Both the position numbers and the translations under genes were made by a program. A model generated the notes under the pieces. That model searched no databases. It saw only the letters and a program-made list of their open reading frames with translations, and was not told the DNA's origin. 59,190 bases of DNA from assembly GCA_019423725.1 (NCBI GenBank), contig JAHZAW010000044.1, forward strand, positions 339-59,528, written 5' to 3'. Source of the stretch: Clostridiales bacterium (GTDB lineage: Bacteria; Bacillota; Clostridia; Lachnospirales; Anaerotignaceae). Shown one piece after another: positions 1-8,387 of this stretch (position 1 is its first letter; each line of letters begins with the position of its first letter).

Positions 1-602
1 GTGATGAGTCCGGCAGTCCCCGTTGTGGGCTGTGCAGTCTGATTGAATGTGTCCGCATCTGTTACAGTTGTTTCCGATGTAAGGGTAACTGTCTTTGTGC
101 TGTCATTCCAGCCTACACTGCTTCCCATGATGTCACCGATGGATCTGATGGGCAGATATGTTGAACCTTCCCAAAGTATAGGATATACAGTCTTGCCGTT
201 GGCATCCTTAAAAGTACATTTTGTTCCATCGATTATGATGTTGAAGTCATCTCTTACTTCGATCTCTATATTTTCTCTGTCTGCATTTGTCTTTTTGGAT
301 GTATCGCTGTAATCAGTCCTCTGACCGCTTATGGTGATTGTCTTTGTGCTTTCATCCCAGTTTACGTTTTTGCCCATTATCTCTCCGATGGACCTGAGTG
401 GCAGATATGTCGTGTCGTTATAAAGAATCGGGTAAATACTTTCGCCCGTAGCGCTCTTGAACCACGTTTCTTCTCCGTCGATCACGATAGTAATATCAGG
501 TCTCGTCTGTGCTGCATGTTTGTCGTCACCGGCAATGGATATAACAGTTGTTGTAGATACCAGCAGTGCCGCAACAGCCGCTATGCATAATAATTTCTTC
601 AT
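1..602 (-). CDS. Secreted stalk-domain protein (copper amine oxidase N-terminal-like repeats), 3' end outside window
   Basis: The protein starts MKKLLCIAAVAALLVS, a Sec signal peptide (basic n-region, hydrophobic core), so it is exported. Two copies of the stalk or copper-amine-oxidase-N-like repeat follow. Both show the pattern YPIL..-(D/G)(T/S)TYLP(L/I)RSIG(E/D)IMG..V.W(D/N)(E/D)STKT(I/V)T, at about residues 35-92 and 105-160. In Clostridia this domain is typical of abundant cell-surface or secreted proteins and does not by itself imply copper or oxidase activity. GGAGGGATAT directly precedes the ATG. The reading frame runs off the left edge, so the C-terminal domain and true function are unknown. 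A second protein with this domain lies at 39296-40357. Confidence 0.85.
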   Translation of the reverse strand, partial: MKKLLCIAAVAALLVSTTTVISIAGDDKHAAQTRPDITIVIDGEETWFKSATGESIYPILYNDTTYLPLRSIGEIMGKNVNWDESTKTITISGQRTDYSDTSKKTNADRENIEIEVRDDFNIIIDGTKCTFKDANGKTVYPILWEGSTYLPIRSIGDIMGSSVGWNDSTKTVTLTSETTVTDADTFNQTAQPTTGTAGLI

Positions 603-806
603 AATATCCCTCCATATCCTCCATTTTAAATTATTATTAGTTCGGAATCATTATAACATAAAATAGTTAACATTTGAAACATATTTTTTATATTATTAAG
701 AAATTTTTTCGATTTTTATTCAAACCTTTTTACATTTAGTATCCATGTGTTTATTTTTTATGTAATTAATAAACAATTTTAGAATTATTTAACTTCAAAA
801 TGTTAA

Positions 807-840
807 ATAAAAAGACCGCACATTTAACATGCACGGCCCT
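807..840 (-). terminator. Intrinsic terminator of obg
   Basis: Just after the obg stop codon the minus strand forms a 10-bp stem with a few G-U pairs (GGCCGTGCAT / ATGTGCGGTC) followed by TTTTTAT. Confidence 0.75.
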
Positions 841-844
841 TTTT

Positions 845-2122
845 TTATTTATAATAGGTGAATTCCAAATCGTATATCCTTACGGTATCTCCCTCTTTTA
901 TTCCCTTTTCCTCAAGAGCTTTTATGATACCCTTTTCCCTGAGGTATTTCTGGAAGAAGGCAAATCCTTTTTCAGCATCAAGGTTTGTATAGCCCATCAT
1001 CTTCTCTACGCCGACACCGGTAACAACATAATAATTGCCATCGAATATTTCTATCTCAAATGGCTCGTTTCCTGCTGCCACTTCGTCGAACTCGTCATAC
1101 TCTTCCTCAAATACCACATCTTCAGGATAGTTTTTAAGTATCCTGCTTATCTCATCGATGACCTGTGTAAGACCGGTATTTGTAGCCGCTGAAATGGGGA
1201 TGACCTTTATGCCGTCCTTTTCAAAGGCTTCCTTAAGTCTTGCCACATTTTCCTCTGAGCCGGGTATATCCGTCTTATTGGCGGCTATTACCTGGGGACG
1301 TTTCATAAGCTCGGGATTATATTCGTAAAGTTCGTTGTTTATCCTCTTTACGTCCTCCACCGGGTCTCCGCCCTCTACAGCTGCCGCATCCACCACATGG
1401 ATGAAGGCCTTCGTCCTCTCCACATGTCTTAAAAAGTCCAGTCCAAGTCCTACGCCCTTGCTGGCTCCCTCTACTATACCAGGGATGTCTGCCAGAACGA
1501 AGTCATCTCCCGTATTCATCTGCACCACACCAAGGTTAGGTGAGAGGGTGGTGAAATGGTAGTTGGCTATTTTGGGATTGGCGTTGGTCACCATGGAAAG
1601 GAATGTGGATTTGCCCACATTGGGGAATCCGATAAGTCCTACGTCAGCAATGAGCTTGAGCTCAAGGATAACATCATACTCCCTGGATTTCTGGCCCCTT
1701 TCGGCATATCTGGGAGCCTGTCTTGTGGGTGTGGCAAAATGCTGGTTGCCTCTGCCGCCCTTGCCGCCGCGGATTATGACCTTTTCCTCACCGTTTTTGG
1801 TTATGTCGGCCATGATCTTATTGGTGGAAGCCTCTCTTATGACCGTTCCCTTGGGCACCTTTATGACTATGCTCTGGCCGTCCTTGCCAAAACGGTTCCT
1901 TTTTCCGCCGGGCTGTCCGGGTTCAGCCTTGAACATCCTCTTATATCTGAAGTCCATAAGGGTATTCATATTTTCATCGCCCACAAATATTACGCTGCCG
2001 CCCTTGCCGCCGTCTCCGCCGTCGGGTCCGCCGTGGGTTATATATTTTGCTCTGTAAAAGGATACGCAGCCGTCTCCGCCGTCTCCGCCCTTTATATGAA
2101 TCTTGACTCTGTCTACAAACAT
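845..2122 (-). CDS. obg: GTPase Obg/CgtA
   Basis: Essential GTPase that binds the 50S subunit and links ribosome assembly to nucleotide and stress signals. The product has about 425 residues and all three Obg parts. These are a glycine-rich Obg fold (KGGDGGDGCVSF, GGPDGGDGGKGG) at residues 1-160; a G domain with G1 GFPNVGKST, G3 DIPG, G4 NKTD and G5 ISA; and a C-terminal OCT domain ending EGDTVRIYDLEF. I chose the ATG giving MFVDRVK because GAGGTG lies six bases upstream; an ATG three codons earlier abuts that site. It follows rpmA, the common Bacillota order, but a terminator at 2221-2256 separates the two. Confidence 0.97.
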   Translation of the reverse strand: MFVDRVKIHIKGGDGGDGCVSFYRAKYITHGGPDGGDGGKGGSVIFVGDENMNTLMDFRYKRMFKAEPGQPGGKRNRFGKDGQSIVIKVPKGTVIREASTNKIMADITKNGEEKVIIRGGKGGRGNQHFATPTRQAPRYAERGQKSREYDVILELKLIADVGLIGFPNVGKSTFLSMVTNANPKIANYHFTTLSPNLGVVQMNTGDDFVLADIPGIVEGASKGVGLGLDFLRHVERTKAFIHVVDAAAVEGGDPVEDVKRINNELYEYNPELMKRPQVIAANKTDIPGSEENVARLKEAFEKDGIKVIPISAATNTGLTQVIDEISRILKNYPEDVVFEEEYDEFDEVAAGNEPFEIEIFDGNYYVVTGVGVEKMMGYTNLDAEKGFAFFQKYLREKGIIKALEEKGIKEGDTVRIYDLEFTYYK

Positions 2123-2220
2123 ATCATTCACCTCTCAAACAGTAGTATTGCCATAAGCTCACTAAAATCATCATAAACGGCCAATCTCCGGCCTTCTGCA
2201 AAACTTTGGTCGGCCTAAGA

Positions 2221-2256
2221 CAAAAGAAGGTTTCAAATTATTCATTTGAAACCTTC
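2221..2256 (-). terminator. Intrinsic terminator of the rplU-prp-rpmA operon
   Basis: Perfect 13-bp stem (GAAGGTTTCAAAT / ATTTGAAACCTTC) with a five-base loop, followed on the minus strand by TTTTG. It lies nine bases after the rpmA stop. Confidence 0.85.
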
Positions 2257-2264
2257 ATAATTGA

Positions 2265-2564
2265 TTATTCCGCTATTTCAACTGTTTCTACGGGATAAAC
2301 AGAAACCTGTTTCTTGTCTCTGCCTTTTCTTTCGTATTTTACACGTCCGTCAATGAGAGCAAAAAGTGAATCGTTTCCACCGATGCCTACATTGTTACCG
2401 GGATGGATCTTTGTTCCTCTCTGTGTATATAAGATATTGCCGGCTCTTACGACCTGTCCGTCAGCACGTTTTGCACCAAGTCTTTTTGATTTGGAATCAC
2501 GGCCGTTCTTTGTAGAACCCATACCTTTTTTATGAGCGAAAAGCTGAAGGTTTAATTTTAACAT
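2265..2564 (-). CDS. rpmA: 50S ribosomal protein L27 with Prp-cleavable N-terminus
   Basis: L27 sits near the peptidyl-transferase centre. The 99-residue product begins MLKLNLQLFAHKKGMGSTKN: the N-terminal extension KLNLQLFA is the signature of Bacillota L27, removed by the protease Prp to expose the mature amino end. The core GRDSKSKRLGAKRADGQ...GNILYTQRGTKIHPG is canonical. GGAGGTG precedes the ATG with good spacing. It is the third gene of rplU-prp-rpmA and starts one base after the prp stop codon. Confidence 0.98.
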   Translation of the reverse strand: MLKLNLQLFAHKKGMGSTKNGRDSKSKRLGAKRADGQVVRAGNILYTQRGTKIHPGNNVGIGGNDSLFALIDGRVKYERKGRDKKQVSVYPVETVEIAE

Positions 2565-2565
2565 A

Positions 2566-2907
2566 TTAGCGCACCTCCTCGTTTATCGATATATATAAGC
2601 CATATTCTTTTTCTATATCGCTTAGTCCATTGAGCATAGTCTTCAAAAGAAGCTGTGCATCTTTATCTGCCCTGCCGTCCTTCCTTTCAGAAAGGGCAAA
2701 GCTCAGATATCCGCCTTTATTTTCATCGGTTTTACATTCAAATTCCGCTTTGGTAAAAAGTTCGATACAGTTTATCGTATTTATCGTAAGCACAGACACG
2801 GCCGAGCATACGATGTCACTTCCCGCCTCAGCAAAATCAGCATGTCCCTTCAGACGGAATCCGCATATATCTCCTGTTTTATTACGAAATACATTTACTC
2901 GGATCAT
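2566..2907 (-). CDS. prp: Ribosomal-processing cysteine protease Prp
   Basis: Prp (YsxB family) cleaves the N-terminal extension of L27. The catalytic pair is visible: His22 in KGHADFAEAG and Cys34 in SDIVCSAVSVL, at the positions known for the Staphylococcus enzyme. The product has about 113 residues, normal for the family. The start is uncertain: an ATG at 2907 gives MIRVNVFRN, while a TTG at 2916 overlaps the rplU stop by four bases. No strong ribosome site is seen, so translation is probably coupled to rplU. Its position between rplU and rpmA is diagnostic. The phage-type capsid protein at 50150-51190 carries a very similar cleavage motif and may be a second substrate. Confidence 0.95.
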   Translation of the reverse strand: MIRVNVFRNKTGDICGFRLKGHADFAEAGSDIVCSAVSVLTINTINCIELFTKAEFECKTDENKGGYLSFALSERKDGRADKDAQLLLKTMLNGLSDIEKEYGLYISINEEVR

Positions 2908-2912
2908 AATAA

Positions 2913-3224
2913 TCAAAGAGCGATTGAATCAATCTTGAGCATTGTGTAAGGCTGTCTGTGGCCTCTTTTCTTGTGGAAGCCTTTTTTAGATTTGTATTTG
3001 TAGATTACAACCTTTTTAGCCTTTCCGTCACCGATTACAGTAGCGGCTACCTTAGCACCCTCAACATAGGGAGCTCCTACAGAAACACCGTTGTCACCAG
3101 CAACAACAAGAACCTTATCGAATGCGTAAGCTGTTCCTGCCTCTACAGCAAGCTTCTCAACTTTGATAACGTCACCTTCGGATACTTTGTACTGTTTTCC
3201 ACCTGTCTCGATAATTGCGTACAT
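2913..3224 (-). CDS. rplU: 50S ribosomal protein L21
   Basis: Canonical 103-residue L21: MYAIIETGGKQYKVSEGD at the N-terminus and KKGFHKKRGHRQPYT near the C-terminus. The start is set by GAGGAGGTG seven bases upstream of ATG; a longer in-frame extension to 3314 lacks a ribosome site and overlaps the leader RNA. First gene of the rplU-prp-rpmA operon, with its own sigma-A promoter and a structured leader. Codons are biased (AAG, CTT, GCT, GTT) as expected for a highly expressed gene. Confidence 0.97.
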   Translation of the reverse strand: MYAIIETGGKQYKVSEGDVIKVEKLAVEAGTAYAFDKVLVVAGDNGVSVGAPYVEGAKVAATVIGDGKAKKVVIYKYKSKKGFHKKRGHRQPYTMLKIDSIAL

Positions 3225-3310
3225 ATAGACACCTCCTCGCAATTTACTCGCCGAATACGGTATTTTGGACCTTTCCAAAATTTTAAACCTCTTCGAGCGG
3301 CTGAACACAC
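3225..3310 (-). ncRNA. Probable L21 leader RNA (cis-regulatory)
   Basis: Between the promoter and rplU lie about 85 bases holding the element CCGCTCGAAGAGG and a perfect hairpin (TTTTGGA AAGG TCCAAAA). The CCGCTCGAAG(A/T)GG element resembles what I recall of the L21 leader that precedes rplU in many Bacillota and is thought to mediate autogenous control by L21. Assignment is from memory of the motif plus position; a covariance-model search would settle it. Confidence 0.6.
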
Positions 3311-3316
3311 TCAATT

Positions 3317-3345
3317 ATGATAGCATAGATAATTCGGGCTGTCAA
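3317..3345 (-). promoter_or_regulatory. Sigma-A promoter of rplU-prp-rpmA
   Basis: Perfect -35 TTGACA (3340-3345), 17-bp spacer and -10 TATCAT (3317-3322) on the minus strand. Confidence 0.85.
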
Positions 3346-3375
3346 CAGAGCTTTAACTTATTTTTTGACCAATTT

Positions 3376-6090
3376 TTATTTTTTTCCACTTAATTTAAGT
3401 TTTATGAGTTTTCCCACAGCTCCTGATGCTTTATAGGAAGCTGCCAGCAGGTCATTGAACTCATTTCCCCTATGGGAAAACGCCGGATATGACTCCAGCC
3501 TCTGAGCCGTCTCAGCATATTTTTTAGCCTTGAAAAGACTGGAGCAGGCCTCATAGAGGGTGTCTATATATTTTTCCGAGGTATCTCCATAAAACTGTTT
3601 ATATATCTCAGCAGCCTTATCGTACATGGTAACCGCATCATCATATCTCTGCTGGGCACAGTAAAGACCGGCCGCCTTATAAAGTATATCGGCAAAGTCT
3701 TTGCCCTCTCCCTCGTCCCTGCGTATTATGAGGGCGCACTCGCTTAAATATTCCACAGCCTTTACGAAATCTGACACATTTTCTGCGGTCTTGGCCGCTG
3801 TCTTCAGATATTTGGTATATTCGGCCACGGGAAGGTTTTCCCTTGCCTTTGCCTCCTCAAGTCCCTTGGCAAAGTCCTTATCGGCTGCCTCAAGGTCATT
3901 TTTCATAAAGCGGTTTACACCGGAGAGACAATAACATTCAGCTGCAAATTTTATATACAGATCATTATTTTCTCCAAGTGTCTTCTTTATGCCATCCAAA
4001 ACCCCATCGGATTCATCTGTCCTATTGAGGGCAGTGAGCGCCTTGGCATTCATTATGCCGTCCTGGGTCCTGTCGGCTTCGTTTTCATCTTCGTTATATG
4101 CCTTTTCAGCCCTGTCGGAGGCAGCGGCATAATTTCCTGCGGCATAGGCCGCTTCAGATGATACCCTGTAATAATCTCTCTTTATATCCTTTTTGCAGCC
4201 CTCGGCCGTGGTGCGTATTTTTTCCAGTTCATCAAAGGCCTTTTTAGCGTCATTCCCCTTTAACATCACACGGGCATAATCTGTCATTTCCCCGGTCATC
4301 AGGTCGTCATAGGTGTCCTTGGCGTTCCTTGAGGCGATGCCGCTGGCCCTGAGGGTTATTTCAGCGGCCTTCTGGGGGAATCCCAGCATATACTGGGTCT
4401 TTGCCTGCATGAACATTATCTTTACAAGGGTGTCAGTGTCCGTGGAATACTTTTTCCATACGGAGCCGGCCTTTTTAAGCACATCTGACGCCGCGGAATA
4501 CTTCTTGTTTTCATAAAGGGTCTTGCCCCAGGCATATATGCTCCTCTGGCAGAAGGACGTATTCATGCCCATTTTAAGCTCCGTTATCTCGGCCGCCTTT
4601 TCCATATATTTTTCAGCCTGGGCATACCAGCCCTTTTTCATAAGTATGGCTCCGCCGTCATAAAGGGCAGCGGCATATTTAGGATGGCTGTCGCCATATT
4701 CGCTCCTCCTGTATTCCGCCAGATTGGAGCAGAACTGCTCAGTCTTATCCAGCTCCCCAGCCTCAGCACAGGCCTCAGCCATGAGCCTTATATTCTCACC
4801 ATAGCCCCTTACCTTAAGTCCTGCGGCTACGATTATTTCCTTATTCATTATGAGAGCCTGCATAAAAAATCCCTGGGCCTTGGTTATTTCGCCCTTTTTA
4901 AGGCTTATCCTGCCCAGATTTACCAAAGAGTCCGATACCTGCTCATTTATCTCGCCGAAAAGCTCACGCCTTATTTCCAGCGCCTTATTCTGTATATCCA
5001 GGGCCCTGTCATACTTGCCCATTTTTTCATATACGTCCGCAAGGCTCACCAGCGTAAGGACATAATGTATATGCTTCTCTCCTACGATGTTTTTCTTTAT
5101 TTCCAGTGCCTCATTGTGGTATTTGAGCGCCTTTTCATAGTCTCCGGCTGCACTGTAGTCCACTCCCAGATTGGTTATGACATCTCCGTAAAATACATGG
5201 TCCTTTCCCAGTATGTCCTCCACCACTGAAAGCACCCTTTTATGGGTCTCCACAGCCTTATCCGTCCTCTTGGCCCTGTTGTATATGGCCGCCAGATTAT
5301 TGAGCACCGATATGAAATCCAGATGTCCCGTATCCATGAGCTTTTCCCTTACGTCCACTGCCTTTTCGTAAATTTCAGCGGCTTTATCATAAAGCTCACA
5401 CTTCTGGCACAAAAGGGCATAGCTCAAAAGGAATGTCATTTTGAAATAACTGCCTTCCTCGTTCCTGTCCTCGGATATTTTAAGGGCACGCTCATATTCG
5501 TCCATGGCCCTTTTATAATTTCCGCTCTTTTTATAAAGGTTTCCAAGGCTCACCCTTATGTCCTCAAACTCCGCCATATCATAATCTCTGATCTTCTTGG
5601 CATATTCCAGAGCCTTTTCAAGACATTCTGCCCCTTCCTTATATCTGCCCCTGTCGGCATACATATTTCCAAGGTTATACAGGCTTTTTACATGTCTTTC
5701 GCTCACGGGGCCATTGGTCTCCTCCGTATGGGTATTGACCTTCTTAAGGAGCTCCTCGGCCTTGTCAAAACTTCCTGTGACCGCATAAAGCACTCCCAGG
5801 TTCTCTATGGTATCCAGATAGCTTTCGCTGTCCTCTCCCAGCAGGTCTTCCTTTATCTCAGCCGCTTCCTTATAAAGCTCCACTGCCCTGTCGTTCATAT
5901 GCACTTCATCATATACCACCGCCAGATTGTTTACATCATCGGCGTAGGCTTCCGTGTCACAGTCGCTGTTATCCTTATGCAGGTCTATTATTTTATTTCC
6001 GTATTCTATGGCATCGGCATATTTCTTGGATGTATATGCCTCGGCAAAATCTTTCCTTAGTTCAATTATGTCTCTAAGATAATAACTCAT
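3376..6090 (-). CDS. Large tetratricopeptide-repeat protein
   Basis: About 904 residues made almost entirely of TPR units. Many are of the 42-residue kinesin-light-chain subtype, with repeated phrases such as YDKAAEIYEKAVDVREKL, YEKALKYHNEALEIKKN and YDRALDIQNKALEIRREL. No signal peptide, membrane segment, nucleotide-binding motif or catalytic domain is seen, so it is likely a cytoplasmic protein-protein scaffold of unknown partner. The start MSYYLRDIIELRKDF is preferred because GGAGG precedes it; an ATG seven codons earlier has no ribosome site. The gene lies alone between the recX terminator and the rplU promoter; its stop is only about 30 bases from that promoter and no terminator of its own is obvious. 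Confidence 0.9.
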   Translation of the reverse strand: MSYYLRDIIELRKDFAEAYTSKKYADAIEYGNKIIDLHKDNSDCDTEAYADDVNNLAVVYDEVHMNDRAVELYKEAAEIKEDLLGEDSESYLDTIENLGVLYAVTGSFDKAEELLKKVNTHTEETNGPVSERHVKSLYNLGNMYADRGRYKEGAECLEKALEYAKKIRDYDMAEFEDIRVSLGNLYKKSGNYKRAMDEYERALKISEDRNEEGSYFKMTFLLSYALLCQKCELYDKAAEIYEKAVDVREKLMDTGHLDFISVLNNLAAIYNRAKRTDKAVETHKRVLSVVEDILGKDHVFYGDVITNLGVDYSAAGDYEKALKYHNEALEIKKNIVGEKHIHYVLTLVSLADVYEKMGKYDRALDIQNKALEIRRELFGEINEQVSDSLVNLGRISLKKGEITKAQGFFMQALIMNKEIIVAAGLKVRGYGENIRLMAEACAEAGELDKTEQFCSNLAEYRRSEYGDSHPKYAAALYDGGAILMKKGWYAQAEKYMEKAAEITELKMGMNTSFCQRSIYAWGKTLYENKKYSAASDVLKKAGSVWKKYSTDTDTLVKIMFMQAKTQYMLGFPQKAAEITLRASGIASRNAKDTYDDLMTGEMTDYARVMLKGNDAKKAFDELEKIRTTAEGCKKDIKRDYYRVSSEAAYAAGNYAAASDRAEKAYNEDENEADRTQDGIMNAKALTALNRTDESDGVLDGIKKTLGENNDLYIKFAAECYCLSGVNRFMKNDLEAADKDFAKGLEEAKARENLPVAEYTKYLKTAAKTAENVSDFVKAVEYLSECALIIRRDEGEGKDFADILYKAAGLYCAQQRYDDAVTMYDKAAEIYKQFYGDTSEKYIDTLYEACSSLFKAKKYAETAQRLESYPAFSHRGNEFNDLLAASYKASGAVGKLIKLKLSGKK

Positions 6091-6143
6091 TTCTTCCTCC
6101 AAACCGTCCATGCTGTCAAATATCCCCTAAAGCCCATGGGGCC

Positions 6144-6180
6144 ATAAAAATAAGGGAAATCCTCAGGATTTTCCCTTATT
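6144..6180 (-). terminator. Intrinsic terminator after recX
   Basis: Stem TAAGGGAAAATCC / GGATTTCCCTTA with a three-base loop, followed on the minus strand by TTTTTAT. It separates recX from the TPR gene. Confidence 0.85.
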
Positions 6181-6186
6181 ATAATA

Positions 6187-6810
6187 TCATATTCCTTTTT
6201 CCGCAAGCACAGCCACAGCCTCTTTTATGACACCAAAGGAAAAACCCCGCCTCTGAAGATATCCATAGACCCGGTTGAGCTCCTTTGAGTCCATATCTGA
6301 AAATCCTTCATACTTCTTCTCGAGGAGTTCCTCGGCCACCTTCAGCTCGTCTATATCCGCTTCCTCCAGTGCCTCGTCGGCTATATCCTCATCTATGCCC
6401 TTTGCCTTGAGCTCCGTCTTTATGAGATATTTTCCCTTGGGCCTCAGCTTCATGGTCTCCCTTATATATCTTACACAGTATTCCCTGTCATCGATATACC
6501 CATACTTCTGAAGGAATTCCATGACCCTGGCCGTTATTTCTTCGCTGTACTGCTCACCCTCAAGCTTATCCAGCACTTCCCTTTCCGTCCTCATCTTATA
6601 TCCAAGAAATTTCAGGGCGGTGTTCTGTGCCTTTATATAAAGGGTGGTATTCGTTATATACCGGTATGTATCCTCGGATATCTCCTCACCAGCCTTGAGC
6701 CTGAAATACAGTATATCCTCCATTATAAGGCTGAAGGCGTAATCTCCGTCGATATATACGGAATATCTGGATTTATCGTTTTTCTGCTGTTTTATATCAG
6801 TGACTGTCAT
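6187..6810 (-). CDS. recX: Regulatory protein RecX
   Basis: RecX binds RecA filaments and modulates recombinase activity. The 207-residue product shows the family's three-helix repeats: ALKFLGYKMRTEREVLDKL, VMEFLQKYGYIDDREYCVRYI, and RPKGKYLIKTELKAKGIDEDIADEALEE. The C-terminal repeat RVYGYLQRRGFSFGVIKEA is also present. The N-terminal region (VTDIKQQKNDKSRYSVYIDGDYAFSL) is the extension usual in Bacillota RecX. It lies downstream of recA on the same strand with a 253-base spacer. Confidence 0.93.
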   Translation of the reverse strand: MTVTDIKQQKNDKSRYSVYIDGDYAFSLIMEDILYFRLKAGEEISEDTYRYITNTTLYIKAQNTALKFLGYKMRTEREVLDKLEGEQYSEEITARVMEFLQKYGYIDDREYCVRYIRETMKLRPKGKYLIKTELKAKGIDEDIADEALEEADIDELKVAEELLEKKYEGFSDMDSKELNRVYGYLQRRGFSFGVIKEAVAVLAEKGI

Positions 6811-7063
6811 CTCAAATCTCCGTTTCAGCCATATAAGCCGTATAAGCCATGATCATCTAAACCATAGATCGTCTCAGGTCTAAGGCAGCTGTCCAGTGTT
6901 CCTTTGGACCTGCGCCTCAGCTTAGTCCTGGCTGTCCTTGGCTCTTCCATGCTCTTCCCGGCTTTTCCTGCCTGCCAAGATCCCTATGAGCCTGTCATCT
7001 CAAGGTCCAGCCCTCTATCCTTAATGGTCTTTCACACTCACGGCCTTACTCAATGGCCCTTTA
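6811..7063 (-). other. recA-recX spacer, purine-rich on the transcribed strand
   Basis: Read along the operon, this 253-base spacer is rich in short GGA, AAGGAC and GGCT words and contains no supported gene or clear terminator. RecX could therefore be made from the recA transcript. The short plus-strand frame here has no ribosome site. Confidence 0.4.
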
Positions 7064-8326
7064 TCAGTCGTCTATCCTTCTGTAGGCGTCTGAAGGTATT
7101 ATGAGCACATCATCATCGGGCACTTCCAGCATATCGCCTTCGTCCAGGTCGTCCATGTCCTCCATTTCTTCCATCTCAGCCATATCCTCAGCTGAAAATT
7201 CTATGGAGTCGTCCTCCTTCTCGGCTGCCTTGCTCTTTCTTGTCTTTTTGGGCTTTTCTTCCTCAGCCTTTTCTTCTTCCTGGTCATCACCGCTGATATT
7301 GTCCAGTCCATAGTGCGCCCTTACCTGTGCCTCTATCTCCTCGAGCACATCGGGATGTTCCTTAAGATATGCCTTGGCATTTTCCCTGCCCTGGCCTATC
7401 TTCTCATCCTTATAGGCATACCAGGCTCCGCTCTTATTTACTATGTCAAGGGCAGCGGCCATATCAAGGGTATCTCCTTCCCTGGATATGCCCTGGCCGT
7501 ACATTATATCAAATTCCGTGGTCTTAAAGGGAGGCGCCACCTTATTCTTGGCTACCTTTACCTTAGTCCTGTTTCCGACGATCTCATTATTTACCTTTAT
7601 GCTGTCGGCCCTTCTTATGTCGAGCCTAACAGAAGCATAGAACTTAAGGGCACGTCCGCCGGTGGTAGTCTCGGGATTGCCAAAGGTAACTCCTATTTTC
7701 TCCCTCAACTGGTTTATGAATACTACGGTACAGTTGGATTTTCCCGCAAAGGCCGTGATCTTTCTAAGTGCCTGGGACATAAGCCTTGCCTGAAGGCCCA
7801 TGTGGGACTCTCCCATCTCTCCCTGTATCTCGGCTCTGGGAACAAGGGCAGCCACAGAGTCCACTATAACTATGTCGATGGCTCCGGAACGCACCATGGT
7901 CTCGGCTATCTCAAGGGCCTGCTCACCATCGTCAGGCTGTGAAAGATATATGTTTGCCGTATCCACGCCCAGATTTTTGGCGTATACCGGGTCAAGGGCA
8001 TGCTCAGCATCGATAAAGCCGGCTATTCCGCCCTTTTTCTGTACCTCAGCAACAAGGTGAAGGGCTATGGTCGTCTTACCTGATGATTCAGGGCCGTATA
8101 TCTCGATTATCCTTCCTCTGGGTATTCCTCCAACTCCCAAAGCCACATCAAGGCTCAGGCAGCCCGTGGGTATGACGTCCACATTGGCATGCTGGGTGTC
8201 ATCTCCCAGTTTCATTACCGCTCCTTTGCCGTACTGTTTTTCTATGTATGCCAGCGCTGCTTCCAACGCCTGCTGTTTATCATCAAATTTTGTGAAATCC
8301 TTTGCTCCGGACTTTTTATCTGCCAC
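7064..8326 (-). CDS. recA: Recombinase RecA
   Basis: RecA catalyses homologous strand exchange and activates LexA cleavage. The core is complete: Walker A GPESSGKTT, the MAW-type segment (QALRKITAFAGKSNCTVVF), loop L1 region MGLQARLMSQAL and L2 region FGNPETTTGG, with the usual C-terminal domain. At 420 residues it is longer than the roughly 350 of most RecA proteins. The extra length is a lysine- and glutamate-rich, then strongly acidic tail from about residue 345, ending in a hydrophobic peptide DVLIIPSDAYRRIDD. It lies between cinA (62 bases upstream) and recX, a common order. Confidence 0.98.
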   Translation of the reverse strand: MADKKSGAKDFTKFDDKQQALEAALAYIEKQYGKGAVMKLGDDTQHANVDVIPTGCLSLDVALGVGGIPRGRIIEIYGPESSGKTTIALHLVAEVQKKGGIAGFIDAEHALDPVYAKNLGVDTANIYLSQPDDGEQALEIAETMVRSGAIDIVIVDSVAALVPRAEIQGEMGESHMGLQARLMSQALRKITAFAGKSNCTVVFINQLREKIGVTFGNPETTTGGRALKFYASVRLDIRRADSIKVNNEIVGNRTKVKVAKNKVAPPFKTTEFDIMYGQGISREGDTLDMAAALDIVNKSGAWYAYKDEKIGQGRENAKAYLKEHPDVLEEIEAQVRAHYGLDNISGDDQEEEKAEEEKPKKTRKSKAAEKEDDSIEFSAEDMAEMEEMEDMDDLDEGDMLEVPDDDVLIIPSDAYRRIDD

Positions 8327-8387
8327 AGGGATCGGTCTCCTTTCAAAAATACGAATTTATGTTCTCATTATAGAACAAACATTTCCA

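Noticed and set aside
1556..2176. 206-codon plus-strand frame opposite obg
   Set aside because: It is the antisense of obg with no ribosome site; low-complexity Ala/Ser sequence mirrors glycine-rich Obg codons.
5242..6060. 272-codon plus-strand frame opposite the TPR gene
   Set aside because: Antisense shadow of a repeat-rich gene; no ribosome site or family resemblance.
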